Notes under the pieces: generated by a model
Told to the model about the DNA's origin: nothing
Databases searched by the model: none
Seen by the model: only the letters and a program-made list of their open reading frames with translations
Source: an uncultured Oscillospiraceae bacterium
GTDB lineage: Bacteria > Bacillota > Clostridia > Oscillospirales > Oscillospiraceae
Direction: 5' to 3'
NCBI GenBank assembly: GCA_958426425.1
Contig: CATZYY010000001.1
Location: 28,318 to 92,317 of the forward strand
DNA: 64,000 bases
Shown here: one piece after another, positions 46,069 to 55,044 of the stretch
How the letters are laid out: the number at the start of each line of letters is the position of its first letter
Position numbering within the stretch: position 1 is the first letter of the stretch
Made by a program: the position numbers and the translations under genes

Positions 46069-46479
46069 ATGGCGGAAAAGATCTTTCCTGCGTCCCTGGA
46101 TCAACTGGAGCAGGTGCAGTCTTTTATTGCGGAGCAGCTGGAGGGTCACGCCTGTTCCGGCAAGGTAAAGTTCCAGCTGGATGTAGCGGTGGAGGAGATC
46201 TTTGTCAACATTGCCCGCTACGCATTCAGCCCGGAGAGGAAAGGCGAGGCCACTGTTCGCTGCAGTGTGGGCGGATCACCCCTCCAGGTGACCATTCAGT
46301 TCCTGGATGACGGAGTGCCCTTCAATCCCCTGGCCAAGAAGGACGCGGACATCACGCTTTCCGCTGAGGAACGGGGAATCGGCGGCCTGGGGATTCTGAT
46401 GGTCAAACGGAGTATGGACGCAGTGGATTATACCTATGAGGACGGCAAGAACATTCTGACCATCCAGAAACATATTTGA
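46069..46479 (+). CDS. RsbW-like anti-sigma/serine kinase, copy 2
   Basis: A 136-aa paralogue of the protein at 40178 with the same length and motifs: VAVEEIFVNIARYAFS, DDGVPFNP, GGLGILMVKRSMD. The phosphatase plus RsbW pair at 44434-46479 looks like a duplication of the pair at 38194-40588, after which the first phosphatase lost its active site. Confidence 0.88.
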   Translation: MAEKIFPASLDQLEQVQSFIAEQLEGHACSGKVKFQLDVAVEEIFVNIARYAFSPERKGEATVRCSVGGSPLQVTIQFLDDGVPFNPLAKKDADITLSAEERGIGGLGILMVKRSMDAVDYTYEDGKNILTIQKHI

Positions 46480-46638
46480 CCCTGAAAAAGGTCCGGCAGG
46501 CAGCTGCGCGGCTGTGCAGGCGGGAATTTTCTGAAAGCAGAGACGTAAACAGCCGCCAAAGGTTGCAGAACGCAGGCGCCAAGTTCCCCGAAACATGCTA
46601 CAATAAAGACAGAAAAACCGGCAGAAGGAGGCGGAAAC

Positions 46639-47490
46639 ATGGAACAGCTGCGCCTGCAACTGATAGGCTTGGAAGATCCAGCGTTTTTGCAGTATATTCC
46701 AGACAGCTTTCGCCCCCTGCTGGGACAGGGGGAGGCCGTGTGCGTGGGCGCCGTGTACGGCGCCGCGGCCTGCGGTGCGGCACTGGCTCAGCGGGACCGC
46801 CGGGGCGGATACGATCTGCGCTATATTTTTGTGGACCCCAAGGCCCGGCTGTGCGGACTGGGAACGTATCTGCTCCGGGGACTGCTGGGGCAGATTCAAG
46901 TCCGGGGAGGGACCCGGGTCCAGGCGATCTATACCCCCAGTATGCTGGGGGATGGGCGGCAGGCTTTGGGCATTCTGGAACAGGCGGGCTTTTCCAAGCC
47001 GGAGCCGGTGTCCACTGGCTTTTCCACCCGTCTGGGGGATATTCCCGATGTAACCATGGCCCCGCACCCGGAGCTGGCGGTGTACAGCGCGCTGGATGCC
47101 CCTGAGGCTGTGCAGGATGCCTACATGGATATACTGGACTCCGGGGAATTGCCGGCTTTTGCTGATGCAGGGGAGCTGAAACGGCCCTGGGGAGAGCTGT
47201 CCAGCTTCTGCACGCAGGGGGTTGCCCTCTCCGGCTTCCTTCTGATCGACCATAAGGGCGAGGGCTGCCATCTGGCGGGGCTGTACGTGTTGCCGGAATA
47301 CCGGGGCGGGCGGACGGCGGCGGCGCTGATCGCCCGCAGCATTCAGGCGGCCAAGGCACTCCTGCCGCCGGAGACGGAGGTGTGGACCTCCGCCATCGAC
47401 CGAAACGCCTTTTCCCTGTGCGAAAAGCTGCTGCGCCTGGGAGACCGGGCGGTGAAGGAAACGGAGTTCCGCTCTGTGTATACGTTCTGA
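46639..47490 (+). CDS. GNAT-family N-acetyltransferase, copy 2
   Basis: A 283-aa protein with two GNAT-like lobes: the N-terminal one has YDLRYIFVDPKARLCGLGTYLLRG and the C-terminal one CHLAGLYVLPEYRGGRTAAALIA, both with acetyl-CoA-loop features. GAAGGAGG before ATG 46639. The 159-bp gap before it holds a TACAAT box (46599-46604) without a good -35, so an internal promoter is possible. Confidence 0.83.
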   Translation: MEQLRLQLIGLEDPAFLQYIPDSFRPLLGQGEAVCVGAVYGAAACGAALAQRDRRGGYDLRYIFVDPKARLCGLGTYLLRGLLGQIQVRGGTRVQAIYTPSMLGDGRQALGILEQAGFSKPEPVSTGFSTRLGDIPDVTMAPHPELAVYSALDAPEAVQDAYMDILDSGELPAFADAGELKRPWGELSSFCTQGVALSGFLLIDHKGEGCHLAGLYVLPEYRGGRTAAALIARSIQAAKALLPPETEVWTSAIDRNAFSLCEKLLRLGDRAVKETEFRSVYTF

Positions 47491-47507
47491 AAAGGGGGAC
47501 ACGTGAG

Positions 47508-49373
47508 ATGCAGACCTATATGAACAAGCGCAAGACCCCGGACCGGGCCGTTCCGCCCGTTCAGGAGGCGGCACCCTCCCGAAGCGAACTGCTCCATCTG
47601 TCCGGCGCCGGAGCGCCCCAGCCCATGTCGCCCCAGCTGCGGGAGAAATTCGAGCCGGGGTTTGGCGCCGACTTCTCCAACATCCGCATCAGCCGGGGCC
47701 ACATCCCCGAGGAGATGGGCGTGGAGGCGGTGGCCCAGGGCACGGACATCCTGTTGGACGAGCGCGCCGGCATGGACGTGCTGGGTCACGAGCTGGCCCA
47801 TGTGGTCCAGCAGGCCCAGGGCCGTGTGGAAGGCGGCTTCCCGGTGGTGGAGGACGCCGCCCTGGAGCAGGAGGCGGATGTGATGGGCGCCCGCGTATCC
47901 TCCGGACTCACGGCTGAAGCGGGGCCTCAGAACGGCTTCGGCGGGGAACCCATGCCCATCGCTCCCATGTCTTCGGCCTCCGCCCCCGCTCAGTGCAAGA
48001 GCCGGGAGGACAAGGCAAGGGAGAAAATGAAGATCAGCGCCCCCACCCAGGCGCAGATCGGTACGGCTGCCTACCACAATGCAGCCCTTTCCTCCAGTGA
48101 ACTGAAATTTGCCCGGCAGTCCGGCGCCACCGAGCATGGTGCCGCTGTGGCACAGATGCTGGGCGGGATGCAGGACCCGGCTTTCATGCAGCGGGTGGTG
48201 TCCCACACTGGAAGTTCTGAAGAAGAGATCCGCAAGGAGATGGGAAGTCTGGTGGGCAGCGAATACGCCAGCCGGGCTTTGCAGTTGGATCCTCACGGCA
48301 GCGATATCGCCCAAAGAGATGCCGCCATGTTCCGCGGAAGCGATTTGGAGCACTTGAATCTGGGTAAATTCTTACAGGGCGAACTGGCTGGGAGCATGGG
48401 AGGCGCCTTTGACGCAGTACGGAACAGCACCATGACGCAGGTTGAAAATGATGGCAGGATAGAGACCTCCCTGGATCCCAGCATGGTGGACGCCCAGATC
48501 AGATCCCTGGGCACCATGGCCGCAAGCTCGCCCACCGCCATGTCGGCTGTGGATGGATTTTTGAGAGGGATGCGCCAGGGCGGCAGCGATCTAAGCGACC
48601 AGCATCTGGAAGGAAAAATCTCCAACGAAGTTTTCCTGCGGGGCATTACCCCTGTCTTTGCGAGGGCCAGTACAGATTACACCGGTGAGGACAGGAAGAA
48701 GCTGGTGGCCATGGGCAATAACCTGCAGAGCAAAATCAACAAGTCCCAGATCAATTTGGCCCCGGGACGTATGGCCCAAGTCGCCCCTGTTCCCGCACCG
48801 GCACCCCAGGCTGCCCAGCAAAGGCAGCTGAGCCCCATGGAGGAGCTGATGGGCATTGTGGGCCCGAGCGAGCGCAATCGCGTCATCCCTAGGGAGTCAT
48901 TTGACGAAATGACAGACGAGAGGGGGAATCTGCTGGATGCGGCCACCATCGCCGCCAATGCCAACGCCGCGTTTCCGGCTGACAGGGACGAGATGCTCAG
49001 TATGTTTGACCCCAAAACGATGCCTCGTCGGGAAGCCAGGGCGGCCACCCAGGCAGCGGAGAAGGAATCCTTTTACAACAGTATGCAGAGCATGTTCGAT
49101 GATGAGGCGGTGGAACTGGAGATGAGCCTTCCCAAAGCGCCGGTGGAAGGCAATGAGGAGAGTATCTTCAGCGGATTGGGCTCGGTAGACGGGCCGGAGG
49201 AGGACGAGGATGAGGAAGAGGCAGTTGCCAAGATGCAAAAGCAAAGTGCCGCCCCGATCCGTGATTTCGAAAGGCCGTCATATATGAGATATTTGGACAG
49301 CCTGCCCATGGATGCGGTCATTGGGGGCCAGAGCAAGTCCAAGAAGAAGCGCTGGTGGCAGTTCTGGAAGTGA
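47508..49373 (+). CDS. DUF4157 'eCIS core' protein, probable payload
   Basis: A 621-aa protein ending the operon. Residues 28-125 form the DUF4157/eCIS-core domain: LREKFEPGFGADFSNIRI, VAQGTDILLDE and the zinc-protease-like HELAH at 94-98, followed by ALEQEADVMG with a candidate third ligand. This domain marks proteins loaded by eCIS. The remaining 480 residues match no family I know: helical, Met/Ser/Gln-rich, then an acidic stretch (GPEEDEDEEE) near residue 565-575 and a C-terminal basic-aromatic tail (KSKKKRWWQFWK) that could bind membranes or enter the tube lumen. Confidence 0.85.
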   Translation: MQTYMNKRKTPDRAVPPVQEAAPSRSELLHLSGAGAPQPMSPQLREKFEPGFGADFSNIRISRGHIPEEMGVEAVAQGTDILLDERAGMDVLGHELAHVVQQAQGRVEGGFPVVEDAALEQEADVMGARVSSGLTAEAGPQNGFGGEPMPIAPMSSASAPAQCKSREDKAREKMKISAPTQAQIGTAAYHNAALSSSELKFARQSGATEHGAAVAQMLGGMQDPAFMQRVVSHTGSSEEEIRKEMGSLVGSEYASRALQLDPHGSDIAQRDAAMFRGSDLEHLNLGKFLQGELAGSMGGAFDAVRNSTMTQVENDGRIETSLDPSMVDAQIRSLGTMAASSPTAMSAVDGFLRGMRQGGSDLSDQHLEGKISNEVFLRGITPVFARASTDYTGEDRKKLVAMGNNLQSKINKSQINLAPGRMAQVAPVPAPAPQAAQQRQLSPMEELMGIVGPSERNRVIPRESFDEMTDERGNLLDAATIAANANAAFPADRDEMLSMFDPKTMPRREARAATQAAEKESFYNSMQSMFDDEAVELEMSLPKAPVEGNEESIFSGLGSVDGPEEDEDEEEAVAKMQKQSAAPIRDFERPSYMRYLDSLPMDAVIGGQSKSKKKRWWQFWK

Positions 49374-49420
49374 ACCCCGCCAATGTGTCCGGAAAAGAGA
49401 AATGACCGAGAAACGACCGA

Positions 49421-49457
49421 AAAAAGAGCGCCTGCCCTATGGGGCAGGCGCTTGTTT
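49421..49457. terminator. Bidirectional terminator closing the eCIS operon
   Basis: Ten-bp stem GCGCCTGCCC / GGGCAGGCGC (49428-49437 and 49442-49451). TTGTTTTG follows on the plus strand and TCTTTTTT on the minus strand, so it serves both the DUF4157 gene and the convergent sensor kinase gene. Confidence 0.9.
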
Positions 49458-49467
49458 TGTCCTTCGC

Positions 49468-50238
49468 TCAGACAGATGCCAGGGGCTTCCCGTCTGTGGA
49501 AGAGGGCGTCTCCGACCGGACGGCCTCCGGCCGCGGCAGGAACACCGAGGCCCGGAACGCGCCGTCCTCCACAGTGAACTCCGCTTGCCCGCCGTATCGC
49601 TCCGCCACCTCCCGGACGGCCTCCAAGCCGATGCCGAAACGGCCCGGCGTCTTGCTGGAGAGATATCGCCCGCCCCGGAGCTGGAGCGGCTTTGAGCAGG
49701 TATTGCCCACTACCAGAGAGAAATACCCCGCAGCAGAAATGCTTCGGGCCCGCAGCCAGCCGCCGCCTTCCCGCTGCAAGGCCTCCAGACTGTTTTCCAG
49801 CAGGTTGCCCAGCACCAAATATAAGTCCGGCATCAGCTCCTCCCAGGATTGGGGTGAAATGATCTTCAAATCTGCCTGGAATCCCAAGGCCTGAGCCTTT
49901 TTTTGATAGTGCTGCTCCATGGCCGAGACAGCCCAGTTCTCTCTGCCTCCGGCAGAAGGGGCGGTTTTCACCGCCTCCTGTAAAAGAGCGGCGGTCTGGG
50001 CCGGAAGGGAGGAATCTTCGGCTAAAATCAAATACTGGCGCAAGTCGTGGCGCAGCTGCTGCAGCTGTGCCAGATCCGCCTGTGCTGCTTGCGACCCCAT
50101 CTGGAGCAGAATGCGCAGGCGGCGGTTTTCCTCTCGCTCCCGATGGAGAGACTGCCTCAGCAGGGATGAGCGATAAAGCAGCCACAGTATCAGCATGGCC
50201 GTAACCAGCAGCACACACAGTACACTCGTTATACTCAT
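49468..50238 (-). CDS. AgrC-like GHKL sensor histidine kinase
   Basis: A 256-aa kinase with one N-terminal transmembrane segment (about 3-22), a coiled coil, the H-box LRHDLRQYL near residue 63, N-box LVLGNLLENSLEAL and G-box RFGIGLEAV. It lacks the multi-pass sensor domain of AgrC, so the signal is unclear. ATGA overlap with the upstream LytTR regulator gene: they form a two-component pair. No AgrD-like peptide is visible. Confidence 0.88.
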   Translation of the reverse strand: MSITSVLCVLLVTAMLILWLLYRSSLLRQSLHREREENRRLRILLQMGSQAAQADLAQLQQLRHDLRQYLILAEDSSLPAQTAALLQEAVKTAPSAGGRENWAVSAMEQHYQKKAQALGFQADLKIISPQSWEELMPDLYLVLGNLLENSLEALQREGGGWLRARSISAAGYFSLVVGNTCSKPLQLRGGRYLSSKTPGRFGIGLEAVREVAERYGGQAEFTVEDGAFRASVFLPRPEAVRSETPSSTDGKPLASV

Positions 50239-50966
50239 ATCTGAGACCAGGCTTTCATGTACGTCCAGTCGATGAACTGGCTGCGGATGCGGGCAGAGTT
50301 GGCGGAGCTGACTGGGACCAGTGCGTGGTCATCCATCCGGAAACCGCTGTCTTCTATCCGCTCCACATGGTTGAGATTGACCAGAAAGCTGCGGTGACAA
50401 CGAAGAAAATCGCGGCTGTCAATGGCACTTTCCAGATCGTCCAGGCCGCGACGTGCCACAATGATGCTCCGGGTGGTGTGGATGCGGGACTGGTGATCGT
50501 ATACGTCAATGTACAAAATCTCATTCAGGGACAACTTCTGCCACTCCCCCTCCGAGTAGACGGACAGCAGCCGCAGCGGTTCAGGGATATGAGAAAAAAA
50601 CCAGTCCAGACAGGCGGACACATCCTCCTCCTGAAAGGGCTTCACCAAATAGTCGGAGGCCCGGACATCAAAGCTGTCCAGTCCGTGATCCTGACTGGTG
50701 GTGGCAAAGACAATGGCCATCTCATTGCCGGAGGCCCGAATCTGTCGGGCAGTGTCCACCCCAGAGAGGCCGGGCATATAGATGTCCAGGAACAGCAGAT
50801 GAATGGGATCTGGTCCCTGGAGGGCCGCCAGCAAACTGTCGCCGCTGGAGAAGAGCCGCAGACGGACGGAGCGTCCCGCTTTTCGGGCATAGGCCTGTAC
50901 CATTCTCGCTAGGTTGATCCGCTCGTCTTCCAGATCGTCGCAGATGGCGATAAAGAACTCCGCCAT
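50235..50966 (-). CDS. LytTR-family response regulator
   Basis: A 243-aa regulator: receiver (about 1-120) with an acidic pair ICDDLEDE, phospho-Asp in LLFLDIYMPGLSG and Lys in YLVKPFQ, then a LytTR DNA-binding domain (LLSVYSEGEWQKLSLNEILYIDV, FLRCHRSFLVNLNHVERIE). I chose ATG 50966 (GGAGGAG 6 nt upstream) over ATG 50972, which abuts the ribosome binding site. Partner of the kinase at 49468. Its target is unknown; the neighbouring eCIS operon is a possibility. Confidence 0.9.
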   Translation of the reverse strand: MAEFFIAICDDLEDERINLARMVQAYARKAGRSVRLRLFSSGDSLLAALQGPDPIHLLFLDIYMPGLSGVDTARQIRASGNEMAIVFATTSQDHGLDSFDVRASDYLVKPFQEEDVSACLDWFFSHIPEPLRLLSVYSEGEWQKLSLNEILYIDVYDHQSRIHTTRSIIVARRGLDDLESAIDSRDFLRCHRSFLVNLNHVERIEDSGFRMDDHALVPVSSANSARIRSQFIDWTYMKAWSQI

Positions 50967-51006
50967 GGGCATCTCCTCCTTTCCTAATTTTGAATAAAAA
51001 TCTGAC

Positions 51007-51684
51007 CTATATGCCGTGCCGCCTCCGGCAGAAATGGCGGTAGGCCTCCAGAACCTGGGACTTGGTGCCCCGGCCCATGGACAACTCCGTGCCGTCATTT
51101 AAAAACAAGCTGGTTCCCCTAATCTCCCGGATGTAGGAAAGATTGACCACAAAGCTGCGCTGACACCGGGCGAAGACGGCTGATGGAAGCCGGTGCTCCA
51201 GTTGATACAGCGGTTCACGGGCGGAGATGGTGTGGTGGGAAGCGTGGACCAGGCAGCCCCGGCGAGTTCCCTCCAGCCACATGAGATTCTGAAAGGGAAT
51301 GCCGATTTTGATGCGGCCGCTGAGAAGTTCCAGCCGCTGCAGAGCGGGAAACCACAGCGGGGCACAGCGCAGCAGCGCGTCCCACAGCCGGTCCATAGAT
51401 ACAGGCTTGGTGAGGAAACCGGCGGGATGAAAGGCGTAACTGTCAATGGCTCGCTGAGGGTCTCGGGAACAGAGAAACAGAGCCTGGGGAGAGTCGGGCG
51501 GCAAAATGGGCGGCAGATCAGGTCCGTCCAAATCCCAAAAAAGGATGGCGGGGGGGTCAGCGAAGTCCATTGGCTCCCCAGTGGTAATGTCCATGGAAAC
51601 ACAGGACAACTCAATCCAGGTCTGAAGGCAGCGGCACAGAACTGCCTGTTCTGCCGGGTTATAAAAATGGACCAAAATTCGCAC
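51007..51684 (-). CDS. LytTR regulator with reduced receiver domain
   Basis: A 225-aa protein; GTG start 51684 with GGGAGGG upstream. The receiver-like half is atypical: it opens MRILVHFYNPAEQAV without the acidic pair, though ILFWDLDGPDLP may hold an Asp and LTKPVSM a Lys. The LytTR half is intact (LELLSGRIKIGIPFQNLMWLEG, FARCQRSFVVNLSYIREI). Transcribed with the AgrC/AgrA-like pair, 40 bp upstream of it. Confidence 0.85.
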   Translation of the reverse strand: MRILVHFYNPAEQAVLCRCLQTWIELSCVSMDITTGEPMDFADPPAILFWDLDGPDLPPILPPDSPQALFLCSRDPQRAIDSYAFHPAGFLTKPVSMDRLWDALLRCAPLWFPALQRLELLSGRIKIGIPFQNLMWLEGTRRGCLVHASHHTISAREPLYQLEHRLPSAVFARCQRSFVVNLSYIREIRGTSLFLNDGTELSMGRGTKSQVLEAYRHFCRRRHGI

Positions 51685-51737
51685 CGCGCTTCCCTCCCTT
51701 TTGTGGTTTCCTGTGTGTTTTTACGATGTTGGCGGCG

Positions 51738-52025
51738 TCACGGGCACCGTTTCTTCTCATGACCGCATACGCCAATCCAGGTGTGTATTGCCGCCGGGCG
51801 AAAAAACCGGCAGGAGCCGCAGTCCGGGCAGCCTTCTCCACCGGAGGACTCTCCATAACAACAGGCGTCCTCTCCTACAAACATGACGGGATGGCCCTTA
51901 GGAGTATAGACCGGGTTGCTGACAAAGTCCGGATACTCCTCAATGTATATTTGAGAGCGCTCATCGTAGCGCAGGGGAATCTCCAGCGTGACTCCCTCGA
52001 ACTCATAGCGTCTGACCTTTTCCAT
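51738..52025 (-). CDS. Small Cys-rich protein of unknown function
   Basis: A 95-aa protein. The N-terminal half is beta-like (VTLEIPLRYDERSQIYIEEYPDF). The C-terminal half carries six to seven Cys (DACCYGESSGGEGCPDCGSC, then GVCGHEKKRC), probably a zinc or iron-sulphur site. AGGAG 9 nt before the ATG. Family not recognised. Confidence 0.55.
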   Translation of the reverse strand: MEKVRRYEFEGVTLEIPLRYDERSQIYIEEYPDFVSNPVYTPKGHPVMFVGEDACCYGESSGGEGCPDCGSCRFFRPAAIHTWIGVCGHEKKRCP

Positions 52026-52117
52026 AGAGGTATACTCCTGTGTGGCAAACGTGAGTGGTAGATTCCTTTATAAAAACTGTAGCACAAGCGTCGCATTTTT
52101 AAATCACCCGTTTTGGC

Positions 52118-52157
52118 AAAAAAAAGGGCTATGCCTGCGGATTTCCGCAGGCATAGC
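52118..52157 (-). terminator. Terminator of LuxR-type regulator gene
   Basis: Thirteen-bp perfect stem GCTATGCCTGCGG / CCGCAGGCATAGC (52128-52140, 52145-52157), followed on the minus strand by CC and eight T. Confidence 0.95.
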
Positions 52158-52159
52158 TT

Positions 52160-53374
52160 TCAGCGAAGCATATACTGTCCCAGATCTTTTCGCTGTTTGA
52201 TATTGAGCTTTTGCAGGGTGACGGAGATGTATTGCTTGACGGTGTTTGGGGAGATGCCCATGTGGTCGGCAATCTCCTGATTGGTCCAGCCTCGAGCCGC
52301 CAGCATGGCGGTAGCAAACTCCGTGGTGGTGAGGTTGTCGGCTACGTCGTGGCCGCTATCGGGGTTGTGGACCTTGCGCCAGCCGGCGGAAAAGCGGTAT
52401 GTAATGGAGATAATCCGCTTGAAGTCCTCCGGCCAGTCCTTCTTCAAAACCGCCTCCAGCATGCCGCCCAGCAGGCCGTGGTGCTCACCGAAGCCCTCGA
52501 TCAGATCATCCGGCCGAGCCAGCTCCCAGGCTTCCAGCAGATGCTTCTGGGCCTGCTCCGGCTGCTTGAGACTCATATAGTCCATAACTGCTACCAGGTG
52601 CATGTAAATGGAGGGGATGGGGAAGATCTCCGTTTGCATGGCAAAGGTGGCCTCTACAATGCCGATGCTCTTACTGTAATCCCCTTGGAGATATGTACGG
52701 TGGGCCTCCACGTAAAGGGCGAACATCCGCAGACCCGGCGGCAGAAGACGGACATGGTCCTGAAGGGAGCCAATGGACTCCGGCGGGGGAAGGTGAAGCA
52801 GTACGGCAGCGGCAATGACAATGCAGGCCGCGGAGGCGCGCAGCTGAGGCGGCGTATTGGCGTCGGCGGCAGCAAGAATATTCCGAACACCGGAAAGAGC
52901 CTGCCGCGCCCGGGGAATCTGCCCCAGGGTCAGGTTGGCGTAAGCATAGATCAGACAGGCGGACAGCCGCAGGGATACTTCCGGATGAGACAGGTACAGC
53001 TCCGCCAGCTGTGAGGCCTCCTCTGCCTGGCCACTGAAGTAATAATACTCCGCTCGGGCAATGTCCTGTATCCGGGGGTCTTGAATGCTCTCTACATACT
53101 CCACACAGTGTCCCGGCACGAAGGCTGTGTTCATCAGAGGCATGGGGGTGAGCGGTTGAAGCGGAGGCGCTGAAACGGGCTTGGGAGATGGTGCCGTCAC
53201 GGGCGGCCGCTTCTTCTGGCTGGATTCTGTCGGTTTGAGGGCATCGGCGGGAATTGCCCAGGCGTTGCCGAATTTCACTGCCCCCTGGATACGTCCTTCC
53301 GTGCAATATTGCTGGGCAAGCCGCTCAGAGATTTTCCACCTTTGGGCCGCTTCCCGTGCGGTAATGTATTCCAT
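52160..53374 (-). CDS. LuxR-type transcriptional regulator with N-terminal excisionase-like HTH
   Basis: A 404-aa protein with two DNA-binding ends. Residues 1-50 resemble an excisionase/MerR-like winged helix (ITAREAAQRWKISERLAQQYC, IPADAL). The middle (110-330) is alpha-helical with TPR-like character. The C-terminus (about 335-404) is a LuxR/GerE HTH (LTTTEFATAMLAARGWTNQE, IADHMGISPNTVKQYISVTL). Own promoter and terminator, so a single-gene unit. GGAGG upstream of ATG 53374. Target unknown. Confidence 0.82.
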   Translation of the reverse strand: MEYITAREAAQRWKISERLAQQYCTEGRIQGAVKFGNAWAIPADALKPTESSQKKRPPVTAPSPKPVSAPPLQPLTPMPLMNTAFVPGHCVEYVESIQDPRIQDIARAEYYYFSGQAEEASQLAELYLSHPEVSLRLSACLIYAYANLTLGQIPRARQALSGVRNILAAADANTPPQLRASAACIVIAAAVLLHLPPPESIGSLQDHVRLLPPGLRMFALYVEAHRTYLQGDYSKSIGIVEATFAMQTEIFPIPSIYMHLVAVMDYMSLKQPEQAQKHLLEAWELARPDDLIEGFGEHHGLLGGMLEAVLKKDWPEDFKRIISITYRFSAGWRKVHNPDSGHDVADNLTTTEFATAMLAARGWTNQEIADHMGISPNTVKQYISVTLQKLNIKQRKDLGQYMLR

Positions 53375-53403
53375 AGCTTTCCTCCAGAAATAGCGCTATT
53401 CTT

Positions 53404-53432
53404 ATTATATGCGTATTTAGGCGGCGTTTCAA
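53404..53432 (-). promoter_or_regulatory. Promoter of LuxR-type regulator
   Basis: Minus strand TTGAAA (53432-53427), 17-bp spacer, TATAAT (53409-53404); start near 53397, 23 nt before the ATG. Confidence 0.8.
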
Positions 53433-53480
53433 GAGCTCGATTGTGTCCTATGACAACAAAAAAGGAAGCTGGTGAAAAGC

Positions 53481-53516
53481 AAAAAAGGAACGCCGTCCCA
53501 CTGGACGGCGTTCCTT
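53481..53516 (-). terminator. Original rpsI terminator, stranded at left end of element
   Basis: Fourteen-bp stem AAGGAACGCCGTCC / GGACGGCGTTCCTT (53485-53498, 53503-53516) followed on the minus strand by six T. It lies 18 bp beyond the relict rpsI stop codon (53534-53536). Confidence 0.85.
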
Positions 53517-53533
53517 GAAAGCGGAAGAAATAA

Positions 53534-53550
53534 TCAGCGCTTGCTGAACT
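53534..53550 (-). pseudogene. Relict 3' end of rpsI displaced by the element
   Basis: Read on the minus strand this gives TTC AGC AAG CGC TGA, i.e. Phe-Ser-Lys-Arg-stop, the normal C-terminus of ribosomal protein S9. The living copy at 63945-64000 ends Phe-Ser-Lys-Arg with AGA TAA. This is the pre-insertion gene end, cut off by integration. Confidence 0.8.
53540..53550. repeat. attL core
   Basis: CTTGCTGAACT, identical to 63951-63961. The similarity continues weakly outward, with TAAT 5 bp before the core in both copies. Confidence 0.8.
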
Positions 53551-53663
53551 ATTCCGGGCATTTTACATCGTAACAAGGTGTAGCAAACCATTGAAAACAG
53601 TGATTTTTGATTTTCATAGCGTTCAAAACCGTGGCGTATTGCCAAGTACTTTCATATACCTTG

Positions 53664-53682
53664 TGCGGCAAATTTGCGGCAA
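53664..53682. repeat. Direct repeats near attL, possible integrase arm sites
   Basis: TGCGGCAA occurs twice (53664-53671 and 53675-53682), 11 bp apart, about one helical turn. In a 250-bp gene-free stretch between attL and the integrase gene; nothing else is recognisable there. Confidence 0.35.
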
Positions 53683-53802
53683 GATTATCTGTCACCTAAA
53701 GGGAAAAAGGGAGAACTTTGCCTACATAAAGTATACCGCCTGGGGCCTGGATTGTCAATGCAATCGGGAGAGGGAACAAGGGCGTGAAATTACCCGCCCT
53801 AA

Positions 53803-54945
53803 TCAGCGCAGGACCCCTGAGATAGTCTGAGTGATCCTTACCTGCACCTCGGACATGAGGTGAGCATAGACCCTGCTGGTAATATCAGCAGAGGCATGGC
53901 CTAGGTGCTTACTGATGGCATCCAGATTTTCTCCTGCCAGGATCAACAGCGAGGCGTGTGTATGTCGAAGTCCATGAATGGTAACACGGTGCAATTCTGG
54001 ATGTCGGCTCATAAAGCGCCGGAATTGGGTATTCAGTAAAGAGCGGTCATAAAAATGGCCTGTCGCAGAGGTAAATACAGCCTCTGGCTCCAACCATGCA
54101 GTGCCGATGATCTGTTTCTGTTTGTCCTGTTCGGCTTTGTGTTCCTGGAGCATTTGCACAGTGGCATCGTCTATTACAATTTTTCGGATGCTCATAGGTG
54201 TTTTAGGGGTAGACAAGAAGTAGCGGCCGGTCACATAGGTCAAGGTTTTGTCTACAAAGATCGTTTTATTTTCAAAATCAATCTTGTCCCAGGTCAATCC
54301 CAGAGCCTCGCCGCTACGGAGGCCCGTCAGCAACAGCAGTTTGATAATGGTGTTAAAGGTGGAGTAGGGAGCCACTAATTCCATCAGCCTCTTGGCGTCG
54401 GTAGCGGAAAGATAATTGTTCCGCTCGGAAGAGTCAATCTCTACATCTCGTTTCCAGATAGTCCCTATGCAGGGATTTTCCGCAATGAACTTCTGGGAAA
54501 CGGCATATTCAAGGATGCTGTGCAAGATGATCTTGTTCTTTCTGACGGTCTGTGGCTTTTTAGTTTTTCCAAGTTCCAAAAGAAATTCCGTAATCCGAGC
54601 AGTAGTAAGATCCTTCAGTCGGGTATTGCCGAACACCGGCTTGATATTTTTTCGATAAGAGCCTTCATAAGTATACGCTGTGATCTCCTTGAGGCAATTT
54701 GGAGCGTACTGGCTGAAGTACAGATCGCCAAGCTCAGAGAACCTCATATTTTCTTTTAGGGACTGGTTGTTGGTCACCTTTACATAGAAATCATCGTAAG
54801 CGGCCTCTACTACTCGTTTCAGTTGACGACCAGAAAGGCCGTCCGGAGGGCGATAGGTCATATATTTTCTGATCTGTTTCCCATTGCCATTAAAGCCATT
54901 AGACACCGTGAATTGAAACTTTGTCGCCTCTGGGCCGAATGCCAT
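53803..54945 (-). CDS. int: Tyrosine recombinase / integrase
   Basis: A 380-aa phage/ICE-type integrase. N-terminal arm-binding domain (FQFTVSNGFNGNGKQIRKY), SAM-like core-binding domain (LGDLYFSQYAPNCLKEITAYTY) and catalytic domain with Arg in TGLRSGEAL (near residue 207), HGLRHTHAS (His and second Arg near 325), HLGH and the Tyr nucleophile in SRVYAHLM near 358. All catalytic residues are present, so it is probably active. The start at ATG 54945 fits the family; a better ribosome binding site (AAAGGAG) serves an overlapping ATG in another frame, which opens only a 19-codon reading frame. Confidence 0.95.
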   Translation of the reverse strand: MAFGPEATKFQFTVSNGFNGNGKQIRKYMTYRPPDGLSGRQLKRVVEAAYDDFYVKVTNNQSLKENMRFSELGDLYFSQYAPNCLKEITAYTYEGSYRKNIKPVFGNTRLKDLTTARITEFLLELGKTKKPQTVRKNKIILHSILEYAVSQKFIAENPCIGTIWKRDVEIDSSERNNYLSATDAKRLMELVAPYSTFNTIIKLLLLTGLRSGEALGLTWDKIDFENKTIFVDKTLTYVTGRYFLSTPKTPMSIRKIVIDDATVQMLQEHKAEQDKQKQIIGTAWLEPEAVFTSATGHFYDRSLLNTQFRRFMSRHPELHRVTIHGLRHTHASLLILAGENLDAISKHLGHASADITSRVYAHLMSEVQVRITQTISGVLR

Positions 54946-55044
54946 GCTTAAATTCCATAATGTTTCTCCTTTACATTGTAGCCTATTAAAAAGGATAGCC
55001 CCCGTTAGGCGTACACAAGAGGCACGTCCACCGGGGGCCAAAGA

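Noticed and set aside
54888..54947. 19-codon frame overlapping the integrase start, with the better ribosome binding site
   Set aside because: Too short and without recognisable features; possibly a leader for coupling, but not supportable as a gene.
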